Shown piece by piece: positions 1 to 9,317 of a stretch of 20,068 nt of DNA. The notes below the pieces were generated by a model that had not been told where the DNA came from, did no database searches, and worked only from the letters and a program-made list of their open reading frames with translations. The DNA comes from Sphacelaria rigidula (taxonomy: Eukaryota > Phaeophyceae > Sphacelariales): the NCBI GenBank assembly GCA_964200075.2, contig CAXNAA020000573.1:1-20068 (forward strand), in the 5' to 3' direction. Numbering within the stretch: the stretch's first letter is position 1; each line of letters opens with the position of its first letter. The translations under genes were made by a program, and so were the position numbers.

Positions 1-57
1 TTGCTTGCCTTAGTCGTGTGACCATTGACCACGCATCCCTTTCGAGATGGAGCAAGA
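1..57 (-). mobile_element. 3'-end relic of a non-LTR retrotransposon (LINE)
   Basis: The reverse complement of 1-47 matches the 3' end of the LINE at 14834-14880, with 42 of 47 bases equal by eye. The minus-strand reading gives SRKGCVVNG and then TTKAS, the same C-terminal peptide as the larger copy. The match fades near a G run at about 60-75, and the window edge cuts the other side. It lies 3' of the last recognised helicase exon. Confidence 0.65.
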
Positions 58-438
58 GGGGGGAGGGGGGGGGGAGTCAGTCAGGACGGAATATGCTGAC
101 GGTTCGAATCCCGACAGAACACGACATTTCCGAGCAGAATCTGGCTTCCACTATTGGAAGTGTGAGGACCTGAGTTTGTTAGACGAGAGTCGACGCCGTG
201 CTAGACAACTGTTGATCCAATCCGACCCGTGATACAAAACTGTCAGACATGTACCGGGGGAGATATGGATTGACCGCCCCCAGACTACAGACTAGTCCGG
301 AGGTAGGGAACGGGTCAAAATTCAGAGTATAACGAGAGAAAAAAACACACCATGTATACAAATACTCAGTATATAACACCGAAAGTGTGCTTTACTGAAG
401 TTATGTCCTGAAGTTATATCCTGCAGATAGCATTTCAC

Positions 439-558
439 CTGATTGAGAAAGCCCTTCTCAGCCTCCGAGAGCAGCACCAATCCGCTGCCCCCCTTGCCAG
501 CGCGCGCCGTGCGGCCGAGTCTGTGTATGTACTGAGCCTCATCGGCTGGCATGCCCAC
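439..558 (-). CDS. DEAD-box helicase core exon 8 (motif VI); C-terminal end unresolved
   Basis: This exon has acceptor ctctgaacag at 559. Its 40 codons begin VGMPADEAQYIHRLGRTARAG and carry motif VI HRLGRTAR, which holds the arginine finger. It continues through SGLVLLSEAEKGFLNQ. A CAG|gtgaaa donor at 439/438 would end it in phase 0. Alternatively the frame stays open for 38 more codons to a stop near 322, starting with Val-Lys-Cys-Tyr. In relatives the chain continues FL..LKDLPI, so either reading is possible. No further C-terminal exon could be recognised in 1-438. Confidence 0.88.
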
Positions 559-657
559 CTGTTCAGAGCGAAACACGTCAACAATATATTGATTTCCATG
601 AAATCAAAGGTGAAAATGAAACAACACCCACTGATTTCTGAAGCAGAGAAGAGAGGG

Positions 658-673
658 AAGGGGGGGGGGGGGC
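658..673 (+). repeat. G homopolymer in purine-rich tract (intron 7)
   Basis: A run of G sits inside a long A/G-only stretch (about 640-720) on the plus strand, so the transcribed helicase strand carries a long pyrimidine tract. It lies inside intron 7 (1295-559). A similar G run occurs at about 1669-1679. No gene is seen in this intron. Confidence 0.7.
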
Positions 674-1295
674 AAAGAACAGAAGAAAAGAAGAAAAAAG
701 AAGAAGGAAGGGGAGAAGTAAAAAATTGTGCTGTAATGTGGAGATGTGGAAAATATAGTTATTCCTGTGTTGTCAGTTTTTCGGCTTTCCAACATAGCCG
801 AGGCACGAGGTCACAAGTGTTGCATGCGCATGTCACATTCCCACCATTTCCCACAAAGCTTCCGCTCGACGGGACAGATATTAGAAGGTACGTGAACAGG
901 ATGTACGTGAATTCCTGTGTCTCTTTTATATCCCCTGTAGCGCGAAGGATCTTTACGCATCCACACTTGACCCAAGTTAAATATATTTTGACAAATAACT
1001 TGAATGATTCTATTTTTCTTCGCCATATCGCCCCCTTCCCCTCTTTCCCCCCTCAACATTCCCGCGGGACTGTCACCCCGTAAAATTGTTCCGAAAAATC
1101 AGCGCCCCTGCGCTCAACGGGTTATGAGACAACTGCTGCAGATGTCACTTGGGTGCATTGAGCCCGTCACCCTCGTCTGCTGGTATCTGCACCAACACAA
1201 TTTCAAGAACGGATGTTGCCATTGTAAATCATACGGACGACATATCAATATCTTCATTGACATCGGGGTGTATCATGTTACTGTGTTTACTTCAC

Positions 1296-1475
1296 CTGGA
1301 CGACGAGGGTAACATCGGGGTAATCCAAGCCGCGGGCAGACACGTCGCTGGAGAACATGATGACCCCCTTGCGTTGGCGGAAAGCTTGCGATACTTTCGT
1401 GCGCTGGGACTGTGCTTTGCGCGAGTGTGTCTCGAGAACGTCGTAGCCCATATGGTTGAATAGCTCTGCGTAAGC
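1296..1475 (-). CDS. DEAD-box helicase core exon 7 (motifs IVa and V)
   Basis: This 180-nt exon (60 codons, phase 0 at both ends) has acceptor cttgccctccccag and donor CAG|gtgaag. It contains ETHSRKAQSQRT (motif IVa region) and SSDVSARGLDYPDVTLVVQ (motif V), which contact RNA and sense ATP. The DYPDVTLV form after ARG is characteristic of the MSS116 / RH26-RH31 subgroup. A read-through of the donor meets TAA after two codons, which supports the exon end. Confidence 0.93.
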
Positions 1476-1741
1476 CTGGGGAGGGCAAGAACAAGAAGCA
1501 TACACACACAAAACAATAACACGGGTTCGGAGTCGGAGTGTCTGATGCACATGCTGCCGCAGCAGACCCTGTACAGGAAGTAGAGCACAGCGCGGTGCGT
1601 TGCACTTCAGTGCATGCAGAAAAACATGAAGCCATAAACGCACAAGCATATCCAAAAGTGAAGTGAAGGGGGGGGGGGAGAAAGGGCTACAGAAATAGAA
1701 CACACTCGCAAAATACATTGTTACCGGAAATAAACAAGACA

Positions 1742-1794
1742 ACACAGTAACAACAGTAACAACAGTAACAACAGTAACAACGGTGAAACAACAA
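1742..1794 (+). repeat. 9-bp tandem repeat (GTAACAACA)n in intron 6
   Basis: About five units of CAGTAACAA with few changes, followed by a less regular CAACAACG stretch. It lies in intron 6 of the helicase gene (1976-1476). This is a simple microsatellite-like repeat with no coding signal. Confidence 0.85.
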
Positions 1795-1976
1795 CGTGAG
1801 TAAATACGGAACCTCCATAAAAACAATAAATGACAACAACAAGAGCAGCTGCCATGATTGAGGGAGGATTTACGAACTCGCGACTCTTCTTGAGATGAAA
1901 ACAAATTACACGCACATTTTCAACACAGCAACAACACAGCAAGCAACAACCCGATACAAGTACCCTTGTCGCTGAC

Positions 1977-2094
1977 CTGAACAACCCGCGCCGCCACAAA
2001 GAACACGATGACCTTATGGTCGGGATTTTTCTTCTCCTCCGAGAGAGCGGCAGCCAGGCGTGCCATCATATCCGAAAACGGAACTACGGCATAC
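1977..2094 (-). CDS. DEAD-box helicase core exon 6 (motif IV)
   Basis: This 118-nt exon has acceptor gaatgcaacag at 2095 and donor CAG|gtcagc at 1976. It encodes YAVVPFSDMMARL, a Lys-rich helix (SEEKKNPDHK) and motif IV as KVIVFFVAARVVQ. This is the first part of the second RecA-like domain. One base completes the split Thr and 39 codons follow, ending in phase 0. In many relatives the motif IV segment reads IIFC or VFF, so the form here is ordinary. Confidence 0.9.
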
Positions 2095-2597
2095 CTGTTG
2101 CATTCAACAAACACGCAGACAGACAGTGATGGTGAGCACCCTAGATTTCAATTATTCATCTCCTGCACCGGCGTCGTGTTGTTCACTTGGAAAATTGACT
2201 CGACAGGTGGTGCATGTACTTACAATTGTCGACCCATGTGCGGGCTCTCGAGTGGTACGACAGCACACAGCACAGGAATTGCGGCACCAAGTCTAGGTGG
2301 CATCAGGTGCTTTCCCCCCTCCCCCACCCTGTACTTGCAGGTGATTAGACACTCATGAGGCAGTGTGTAATCCGTGGCTGTCTCTGGAAGTGGCGACATC
2401 AGAATATGAGGCAAGAAGCAAGTCATTGCAGGCTGTCATCCATATGCAAGATAATCAGTACACTCGGACCGTACAATATTAGCAGGACGCAGCTCACTCT
2501 TCATGCCACTCGCCGAACACACCACGGCGCTTCGCGCTTGGTGATTGAGTGCGAGCTTGGTCTGGCGAAAACCCGGCATGTTTCGTCCCGGCTGTGT

Positions 2598-2638
2598 AGG
2601 GATGCGAGGTCAATGGTCTGATGACTACGACATGCAAG
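2598..2638 (+). mobile_element. Possible second LINE 3'-end relic (intron 5)
   Basis: About 40 bases beginning agggatgcg align with the LINE 3' end found at 1-47 (minus) and 14834-14880 (plus), at roughly 80 percent identity by eye. The match includes GGTCAATGGTC, shared exactly with the window-start copy. The flanks upstream show only weak similarity to the LINE, so this is probably a short or badly worn fragment. Confidence 0.4.
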
Positions 2639-2812
2639 ACCATGAATACACTGTATACTTGCACAGGGTTTATTACGTTGTGCTAGGGTATGGTAGAAGT
2701 CGCAGTAGGCCTCACCAAAACATGTGGATCGCATCTGACAAGAGGACTCCTACTGTGCTTGTACTGCAGTTCTCTGGAGAACGCAAGCTGGTCCCAGGAA
2801 GCAAAAAAATAC

Positions 2813-2833
2813 AATATATATATATATATATAT
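2813..2833 (+). repeat. (TA)n microsatellite
   Basis: An uninterrupted run of alternating T and A in intron 5. Similar short TA runs occur near 7490-7502 and 8152-8172. No other signal is seen around it. Confidence 0.9.
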
Positions 2834-3462
2834 GTCACAAAAATCCTTCACCTTCAGCAGACTTCCTCGCCCTCCAATCCAGTGCTACCACGAATAAAAT
2901 AATGACATCATCGAAAATATTGAAGAAAATGCCCACGTGTTGGTGGATACGGTACGATGAACGGCATTGGAATTTCTATCCTGGGTTGTGTCTATGGCGT
3001 AAATATATTCCGATACTTTGATATTGTCTTTCTGGCCATTTCCCAATCTACTGAATGATGACACTTCGATCCCGAGGGACGACATCACGAATAACCTCCA
3101 GCACAGTTATGCGTACAGTACGATGCGTACCGACACAACATGTGTACAATGCTTCGGTTAAGGGCATATCACCCAAAAACTGGCGGAGAACAAATACTGT
3201 TCTTGTTCAACCTTCATTTCGGAACATTTCACATACACACCAACCTTTAGGTGCATCGCTTCCGTAGGGTTCATGGATGAGTGCTTCGTACCCAAAATAA
3301 AGAAGTCGAAATAGATTACCCGCATTCTACTCCTACGGCCTTTTGTTTTTTCGATCGGGTCTGAGTGTATGCTGTTGCGCAAGACCTTTCCATCGAAGTC
3401 ATATTGCAGATACCGTCCATTTCTAGCATATTATTTTTTGTTTCGGGGGAGGGGCTTCTTTT

Positions 3463-3661
3463 GTTTTGTGTTCTTAGTCTACTCTGTGTTGTCTGTTGTA
3501 TCATTCTATTTTTTTCACTTTTCTTCATGAGAGTGTTTCCGTTTTGTTTCATCTCCGATGTATTTATCGTGTGGATAATGACCACGGTAAGGCTGGATCA
3601 TGACCCCTGGGGGATCAGCCAACATGCGACAATCAACCAATCAATCTATCAATCAACCAAG
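3463..3661 (+). mobile_element. CAAT-tailed SINE-like repeat, copy A
   Basis: This copy begins with a T-rich head containing cttagtctac and tgttgtctgttg. It continues through a pyrimidine tract to GACCACGG, then ACCCCTGGGGGATCAG, and ends in a (CAATCAAC)n tail at 3629-3660. The head matches the reverse complement of the copy inserted in the LINE (14107-14286) and the 3' half matches 9061-9183. The shared boundaries and simple-sequence tail make it a dispersed short retroelement. A tRNA-like promoter is not clear. It lies in intron 5 of the helicase gene. Confidence 0.65.
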
Positions 3662-4453
3662 CATGCATGCATCAATGTCCAACCGGAAAACCCATGGAGA
3701 CACGTAGCTCGAGACTGAGGATGCATAACATACCCACACCACCTATGAAACCCTCCTGGAAAATGACATCGTAACCGGAGCCGTCGGTGTGGTACACCAA
3801 ATATACTCCAGATAGTTTAGACCAAGCCTGGTGGTCAAAATTAAAAAAAATACAACTGAAAACAGTTACGGTCGGTGAATGCGGGTTGGAATTTGGGCAG
3901 GTGCACTTTCGGGGGGGGGGGTTCGGGAGATATCTAATTTGAAAAGGCGAGGCCATGAATAGCGAAGCAACGGTCGACGCAATGCGAAGTGCTGGTCATG
4001 ATCCATTCCGCGACGCCACAATGTAAGGCGTGTACCAGAGGAAGAGAAGGATTGATTCCTTGAGACCACGCAGACTCGTCCCCAGGAAGGGGAGGAGCTG
4101 AAAGCGTGACGGAAAGAGAAAAGAAAAAAAGAAAAATACCCGCATCATCATTATTACAGTATTTATTATTATCGTTATATCCGTCATCTACTCAACGGTT
4201 TCTGTGCCATGCCGGATAAGGAATATCGATTTGCAACAAGGGATCGCTGCGAGCTTTTTGCCACAGCCTTGCGTTGGCAGGGTCCCGAGCGTCATGTGGA
4301 TCATGTGCCGTTGACTCCTCCTTGACGCACACCACGAGAGACGTACCAAGGTAGTCTCACGCTGATCGCTGGGACTCTCTAGCTTGCATATCAAGGCACA
4401 AAGTAAGTCTTGATAAAACCAGCGGAGTGTGACAAACCAAACCCCGTTGATGT

Positions 4454-4619
4454 CGGGGTAGCCTCACAGCAAAGTGGAGCACGACCAACATTTCCTGATA
4501 CATTTGTGATGGGAACATGTCGGTGTAGCCTTACAACAAAGTGGAGCATGAACAACGTATCCCAATACCTTTTTCACAGAGTATATGCCAGTGTAGCCTT
4601 ACAAAAAAAAGCCGAGCAT
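4454..4619 (+). repeat. 67/68-bp tandem repeat block
   Basis: Two full units, 4454-4520 and 4521-4588, and a third partial unit from 4589. Each opens with GTAGCCT(C/T)ACA followed by AAGTGGAGCA(C/T)GA. The third unit runs into the 79-bp array that starts at 4620, and both unit types share the GAGCATGAC segment, so the longer unit probably arose from the shorter. The block lies in intron 5. Confidence 0.85.
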
Positions 4620-5100
4620 GACAAAACAAAAGTCCTACAAAGTTCTCTGTAGAGCATGTCAAAGTCGATAATCTTCCCAGTGTTTGATCATGGAATACGA
4701 CGAAACAAAAGTCCTACAAAGTTCTCTGTAGAGCATGTCAGAGTCAATAACCTTCCCACTATTTAATTATGCAATATGACAAAACAAAAGTCCTGCAAAA
4801 TTCTCGGTAGAGCATGACGAAATCAATAATCTTCCCACTGTTTAATCATATGGAATATTACGGAATCAAAGTTCAACAAAGTTCTCTGTAGAGCATGCCA
4901 GAGTCAAAAACCTCCCTATCCATTCAATCATGGAACATGACGAAACAAAAATCCTACAAAGTGCTTGCTCTATAGAGCACGCCAGAGTCACTGGTCTCCC
5001 CACAAATAGTGGAGTACGACAAATACCTTACTAAATGCCCTGCAAATCAAGTCACTGTCACCTTACAACAAACAGTACAGCATGACAAATGAACTAAGAG
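4620..5100 (+). repeat. 79-bp tandem repeat array
   Basis: Units lie at 4620-4698 (79), 4699-4777 (79), 4778-4858 (81), 4859-4938 (80), 4939-5017 (79), plus a diverged unit from 5018. Each holds GACAAAACAAAAGTCCTACA at its start, then GTTCTCTGTAGAGCATG, then AATCTTCCCACTGTTTAATC. Units abut directly with no spacers. The array ends about 45 bases before the donor of helicase exon 5 (5144), inside intron 5. Confidence 0.92.
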
Positions 5101-5143
5101 TGACATTCGCCCAAACAAAAAAAATGACAAACACACTTCTCAC

Positions 5144-5283
5144 GTTTGTGGGACGTTTTCGTGGGTGCTGGTCTCCTCTCCCACACAATCTATCGTCGCG
5201 TACTCCGGGCGCATGGCGAACGACGCTATAGATGTAACGTCTGCTGGCATCGTGGCGCTGAACATCATCGTTTGACGCTTGCT
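5144..5283 (-). CDS. DEAD-box helicase core exon 5 (motif III, SAT)
   Basis: This 140-nt exon has acceptor tcttcttccag at 5284 and donor CAAAC|gtgaga at 5143. It encodes 46 codons plus two bases. It starts SKRQTMMFSATMPADV, giving motif III SAT, which couples ATP hydrolysis to unwinding. It continues through the usual linker to the second RecA domain, with a CVGEE segment and THENVPQ. The split Thr codon is completed by the G that opens the next exon. Both the family alignment and the phase make this the correct missing piece between motifs II and IV. Confidence 0.9.
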
Positions 5284-5496
5284 CTGGAAGAAGACACAAC
5301 AAGCGGCAGCCATAGAATATCAGAACGAAAACAAAGCCGACATAACGAGGGCAAAACTCGATGTTGATGTGATTACTATGTAACAAAATCCGGTGGAAAG
5401 CATGGCGGAGAAAAGAGTCGAACATCAATCAGCGTTCGCCGCTTGGATTAAGGCGGGTAAGCAACAGCGTAACCCTTCAAAAATAGCGACTGTTTC

Positions 5497-5603
5497 CGAG
5501 TTTTTTTTTACCTTGGGTACTACTGTACGTCCAGATTGTGACCATGGCTGGGTGTATTGGTCCCTCGAGGATCATTTGATGTTGAATCGATTCATCGACC
5601 GAT
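5497..5603 (+). mobile_element. CAAT-type SINE-like repeat, copy C (diverged)
   Basis: The order of segments matches the family: a T run, CTTGGGTAC, GTGACCATGGCTGG, GGTCCCTCGAGGATCA, then a worn tail GAATCGATTCATCGACC in place of the clean CAAT repeat. It lies upstream of helicase exon 5, in intron 4, and is followed closely by a second copy at about 5805-5895. Confidence 0.5.
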
Positions 5604-5804
5604 AAAAAAAAAACAGCATCACCCCATGAAATAATGCAACAACGCATTCATTTTGTACTATTTCCTTCTCTTGCTCTTCTCATTATCTTCCCTTTTCCTG
5701 GTTGGTTTGCTTTGCATCTGCTTGTGGTCGTTCTTCAGGTGTATTCCCTTCATTGTATCGCCGTGTCTTCCTCGCGTTTCTCCCTGTTTCTAGCGGGCTC
5801 TTGC

Positions 5805-5895
5805 GCAGTTTTATTCACCTTGCGTACGTCATCCATCTTCTGGATAATGGCCACTGCCGGGTCCCTCGGGGATCAGATAATGTGTGACGCTTACA
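5805..5895 (+). mobile_element. CAAT-type SINE-like repeat, copy B (diverged)
   Basis: The segment GATAATGGCCACTGCCGGG then TCCCTCGGGGATCAG then GTGTGACG matches the conserved 3' half of the family. It is preceded by a pyrimidine-rich stretch from about 5640 that may be the head. The tail has no clean CAAT repeat. It is the second copy in intron 4. Confidence 0.45.
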
Positions 5896-6322
5896 CAGCG
5901 ACAACACCGACAACAACAAGTTCACACACGAGGAACTGTATAATACTCGAGCTGTCGCATACATTAAACGAAAAGCAAACTGCAACCAAGGACTCGCTGT
6001 ACGTACTACGAAAATCGGTCAAACACTGACTGCGGGGCCACCCTCGGAGCGCCGGCGTCAGTCGTGACCTCTAGGCCCACGCATGTAGGTCACCTTCCAA
6101 ATTCTGAGACTGCTACCTCCACTTCTCGGAACCGTAATCCTTTGGCGCTCTTGAGCCTCACGTTTTTTTCAATGAAAGGGCGATCACGAGGGGGATAATG
6201 TTTACGCGATGGGACCCCGCTTAGCCCTGACCCGTTTCCCCCTCTCTCGAAAATAGCGTAGGTGCGGTTGATAATGTTCTTATTTTTCGTCTCTCGTTGT
6301 TTCCCACCACTTACCCTTACAG

Positions 6323-6455
6323 TTGCGCACCAACTATGCCAACTTTCCCGGTAACGCTTACAGCCCTGTTCCCACTGTAATTTTGTTGGACTACCTGAGA
6401 GACCCTCTTTTGCGGGAGTTCACGCGGTACTTCCGCATCGCCACATTCAACCACG
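6323..6455 (+). pseudogene. Orphan exon-like segment, possibly RGS-domain fragment
   Basis: An acceptor-like ccacttacccttacag at 6307-6322 leads into an open plus-strand frame with coding-like, C-ending codons. The peptide reads LRTNYANFPGNAYSPVP, then LLDYLRDPLLREFTRYF, then FNHVN, and a donor-like G|gtatgc follows at 6456. The spacing of L..L.DP.LR..F..Y resembles the start of an RGS (regulator of G-protein signalling) domain, but the later ENLLFW-like part is absent. It lies on the strand opposite the helicase, inside intron 4, with no partner exons found. It may be a captured gene fragment. The RGS call is only a suggestion. Confidence 0.3.
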
Positions 6456-7258
6456 TAAACGGTATGCACCCGTGGACGAAGGGGGGGAATGGGGAGAGGG
6501 GGGAGAGGATTCCTGACAGACGATAAACTGAAACATGAACATTGGAACATGTTCAAGTATCATTGTGGTATACTCTCATCCAATCACTGGCGATTACTGG
6601 GTGACGACTGACTACAAGAGATCCCATCATTTTCAAGCGCGCTTCATTTGATCCCACAAGTCGTATTTGACCTGTGACTCATGTATTTTTCGCACGGAGG
6701 CCGAATTTAGGTGAGTTCCTTTTCCCCGACATATTCTACATCCTGTGGGACAGCTTGAGCCACCGTCTCTCGGGCGCAGTTTCAATGATAATGACCTGTG
6801 CAGAATAGATCAAGAAAACAACACGGGGCATCGTAACATAGTATGTATCTTGTACAACAGCGGGCCGCCACTGCACCCAAGAAGCCAAGAGACTGCGCTA
6901 TACTCTACTGTACTGAAAAGGACGACACTGTCGTCATGTTTGCTGCCTCCTGGGGACTATACCCCTCTGACCACCACGGGTCTGAGGATTGTAATGGATG
7001 GTGTGAGTCTGAGAACCAAGACTTCCCGTACGTACAATGCTCAGTCTCAACAACGCTACTGTATTATTACGCAAAGCTCGCTTCATGGGAGGCATGGGGA
7101 CATTGAATGAAAATAAACATGAAATACAGGACATAGGCGTCCGCGTGGCCATATTGCGATGGGTTTTTGACGTCGAAAATTGCTGACGATGAGTGATTGC
7201 ACTATTGTCACATCGTAGTCGGAGAAAACAGCAGGAACCGATGTCTGCTGAGGTGTAC

Positions 7259-7400
7259 CTTGCTGGGAAGGTTGTCGAGGATATTTTCGATGGCGTTACG
7301 AAAGCCCATCTGCAGCAGGTGGTCAGCCTCGTCAAAAACGAGGGTATGCAGATCTCTGGCGTCGAATCCCAATTTACAGTTTTGCAGCAGGTCAAGCAGC
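7259..7400 (-). CDS. DEAD-box helicase core exon 4 (motif II, DEAD)
   Basis: This 142-nt exon has acceptor ctccttctcag and donor AAG|gtacac. One base completes the split Arg, then 47 codons run LLDLLQNC to LDNLPSK. It holds motif II as VFDEADHLL, whose Asp-Glu pair coordinates magnesium and activates water for ATP hydrolysis, followed by the usual MGF segment. Reading on past the donor gives a stop after 15 codons, so splicing here is needed. The next exon supplies motif III. Confidence 0.92.
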
Positions 7401-9060
7401 CTGAGAAGGAGCAATAAGGCACGAGAAACACGAAGGAGACAAAAGACAGACGACAAAAAAATGTGCGGGGAAAACGAAAAAAGAAGACAATATATATATA
7501 TTTTTTTTAAAGGAAAAGAAGAAGAGGGGAAGAGAACAAGACAAAATGGACTGTACCCACTACGACACAGATACAGATCCATGGATCGCAACAACCCGGC
7601 TGGGCCCGGACCCCCTCTGTCTCCGCGTACGCGTTATGCCTTTCGTTATAATAACGGTTCCGAGGCCCCCAAAACGGCCAGGTCGACAAAACGCCACCTG
7701 CACAGCTGGACGCTATAAGGGATAGTGAAGCTAGACGATCCCCACCGACCTAAAGTGAGGCCTTGCGTCAAGATGGACCGCCTGAAAGGAGGGACACCAT
7801 TGTATAAGTAGTTATCATTCAAACATATATAAGGCATTAGTCGGCGCCGGATCATACAGTAGCGACTCGCTCATGAGAAACTGAAAGTCAGACTCAGCCT
7901 GATTTTTTTGTATCTGCGAAAGCCCACAGTATTTGGACATAGTGTAGCGGTCATGACTGAGGCTGAAGAATTTCTTATTTTTCAGGAAAATCTCAGCCTG
8001 AATTTCCACAACGCCAATTCTCGTGACGTCATCAATGTTTTCACTTTCTGACTTCTTGTTTTTATCTATTGTTCCGCTCTGTCCTGTCATGTACCTACCT
8101 CATTACCTAACTTCGCTATGAAAATATCTAGAGATGTGAAAAACATATATTATGTATATATATATATATATTATCTCGAAAATATCATGCGTGTCAGCCT
8201 TTTCTCGACATGAAAAATTCGTGCGCTTTAAGAAAAAATAGTAATCGCAGTTGCGGTTGCTCCGCCTCTCGCTAAGAGCCAGCTTCGAGAAGTCGTACTC
8301 GAAACGTTTCTTACCGAAACGTGCCCTCCCCAATCCCCACGCCCACCCGCATCCAAGATGTCAATAGAAACGCGTGTTCCAAAGACCCTGCCAACCAAAG
8401 GTCAAACCTAACTAAGCATGGCGAGAGCATCTTCCCTGTACTGAGGGTCTGGATTCCTACAGTGCCCGAAGTCCATCTCCCCTTCCCGCCTCGAAAAAAT
8501 CACACCGATGCACGTATTGAGGTTCCTTGTTCCGAGGCAGTCGAAAAAACGTTTGTTCAAAGCTTGATTGCGTACAGTAACATCTCGAAAAGACTGATCC
8601 CAAACGGTCCATGCAAGCTTGAACGCACAAGAAAAACGTCGTCGGTTGCATACTATAATCGAGTGATTACGGGGTTCCGCGTACTTTTTTGCATATCAAC
8701 GCTCACGCGCGGACGATCACTCACGCGGATTTCTCGAGTTAGACCCTGAGCTTTTGCACACGTGTACTATGGGATATTGCGAAACATTTCATGAATGGAG
8801 GTTCATTCACGTTTCGTTCTTCAGAAATTCCGGGTTCCAGAAGGCGGCATGAGCCCCGGGATTCTCGCAACCCCGAAGTTTCGGCGGCAAAAACAAATGG
8901 AAAAAAAACATCTATAAACAGGTCGTAATATCGGATAGGACACATGTGCGAAATTTCAGGGTCTGAGACCGCTTCTTACGGATCGTACTTTATGGGATCG
9001 TATTAGTCACTTTTTGGGGCCTTTGACACGGTATTTAGCCCTAAAACAGAGAAGCCACCA
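7401..9060. other. 3' part of helicase intron 3; no gene recognised
   Basis: The first bases next to exon 4 include an A/G-rich stretch (7420-7545) and short TA runs. The segment 8300-8750 stays open for 142 codons on the plus strand but has no motif, no splice partners and mixed codon use. Nothing here could be assigned to a known family. Confidence 0.5.
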
Positions 9061-9151
9061 GAGTGTTTTCAGTTTCGTTTTTCTCGGGTACGTCTATCAT
9101 GTCACTATTATGAGACCACGGCTGGACCCCTGGGGGGTCAGTTCGAGTGCG

Positions 9152-9183
<32 letters not shown>
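9061..9183 (+). mobile_element. CAAT-tailed SINE-like repeat, copy D (best preserved tail)
   Basis: Ordered segments: TTTTCTCGGGTACGTCTATC, ATTATGAGACCACGGCTGG, ACCCCTGGGGGGTCAG and GTGCGA, then a clean (CAAT)n tail at about 9152-9184. The block is nearly identical to the reverse complement of the copy in the LINE (14107-14286). It sits in intron 3. The upstream limit is uncertain. Confidence 0.75.
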
Positions 9184-9184
<1 letters not shown>

Positions 9185-9185
<1 letters not shown>

Positions 9186-9317
9186 CGTCTTGGACACTTT
9201 GCATCGCCCAACCGGAAAGAATATAGCCCACTTCTTCGATTCGCTTGGCTGCGAGGTTTCGAGAACGGCCTCTGGACAATAATGAGGCTGGAAAATCGAA
9301 TGCGGTGTCCAAGACGT
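9185..9317 (+). repeat. 13-bp inverted repeat flanking a 107-bp core
   Basis: The arms ACGTCTTGGACAC (9185-9197) and GTGTCCAAGACGT (9305-9317) are perfect reverse complements. A weaker inward extension (GCAT) is visible. The left arm starts immediately after the CAAT tail of the SINE-like copy. This could be a small foldback element or chance. No coding signal is seen between the arms. Confidence 0.55.

Noticed and set aside
94-105. tRNA gene suggested by GGTTCGAATCCC (a B-box match)
   Set aside because: The T stem does not pair beyond two bases and no A box or acceptor stem is found at the right distance. It could be a worn SINE piece, but I cannot define it.
523-1083. 186-codon plus-strand open frame as a gene
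   Set aside because: It lies antisense across helicase exon 8 and intron 7, includes a low-complexity Lys/Glu stretch from the purine tract, and has no motif.
4058-4095. Additional CAAT-family copies at 4058-4095 and 16376-16405 (shared GACCACG...CGTCCC)
   Set aside because: Only about 30 bases match and neither the head nor the tail of the family is present.
4454-5100. CRISPR-like array
   Set aside because: Units of 67-81 bp abut directly with no unique spacers, there are no cas genes, and the context is a eukaryotic intron.
7208-7258. Read-through of exon 4 giving LLFSPTTM taken as the true motif III
   Set aside because: The frame stops at once, the SAT triad is altered, and a phased exon with a perfect SAT motif and good splice sites exists at 5144-5283.
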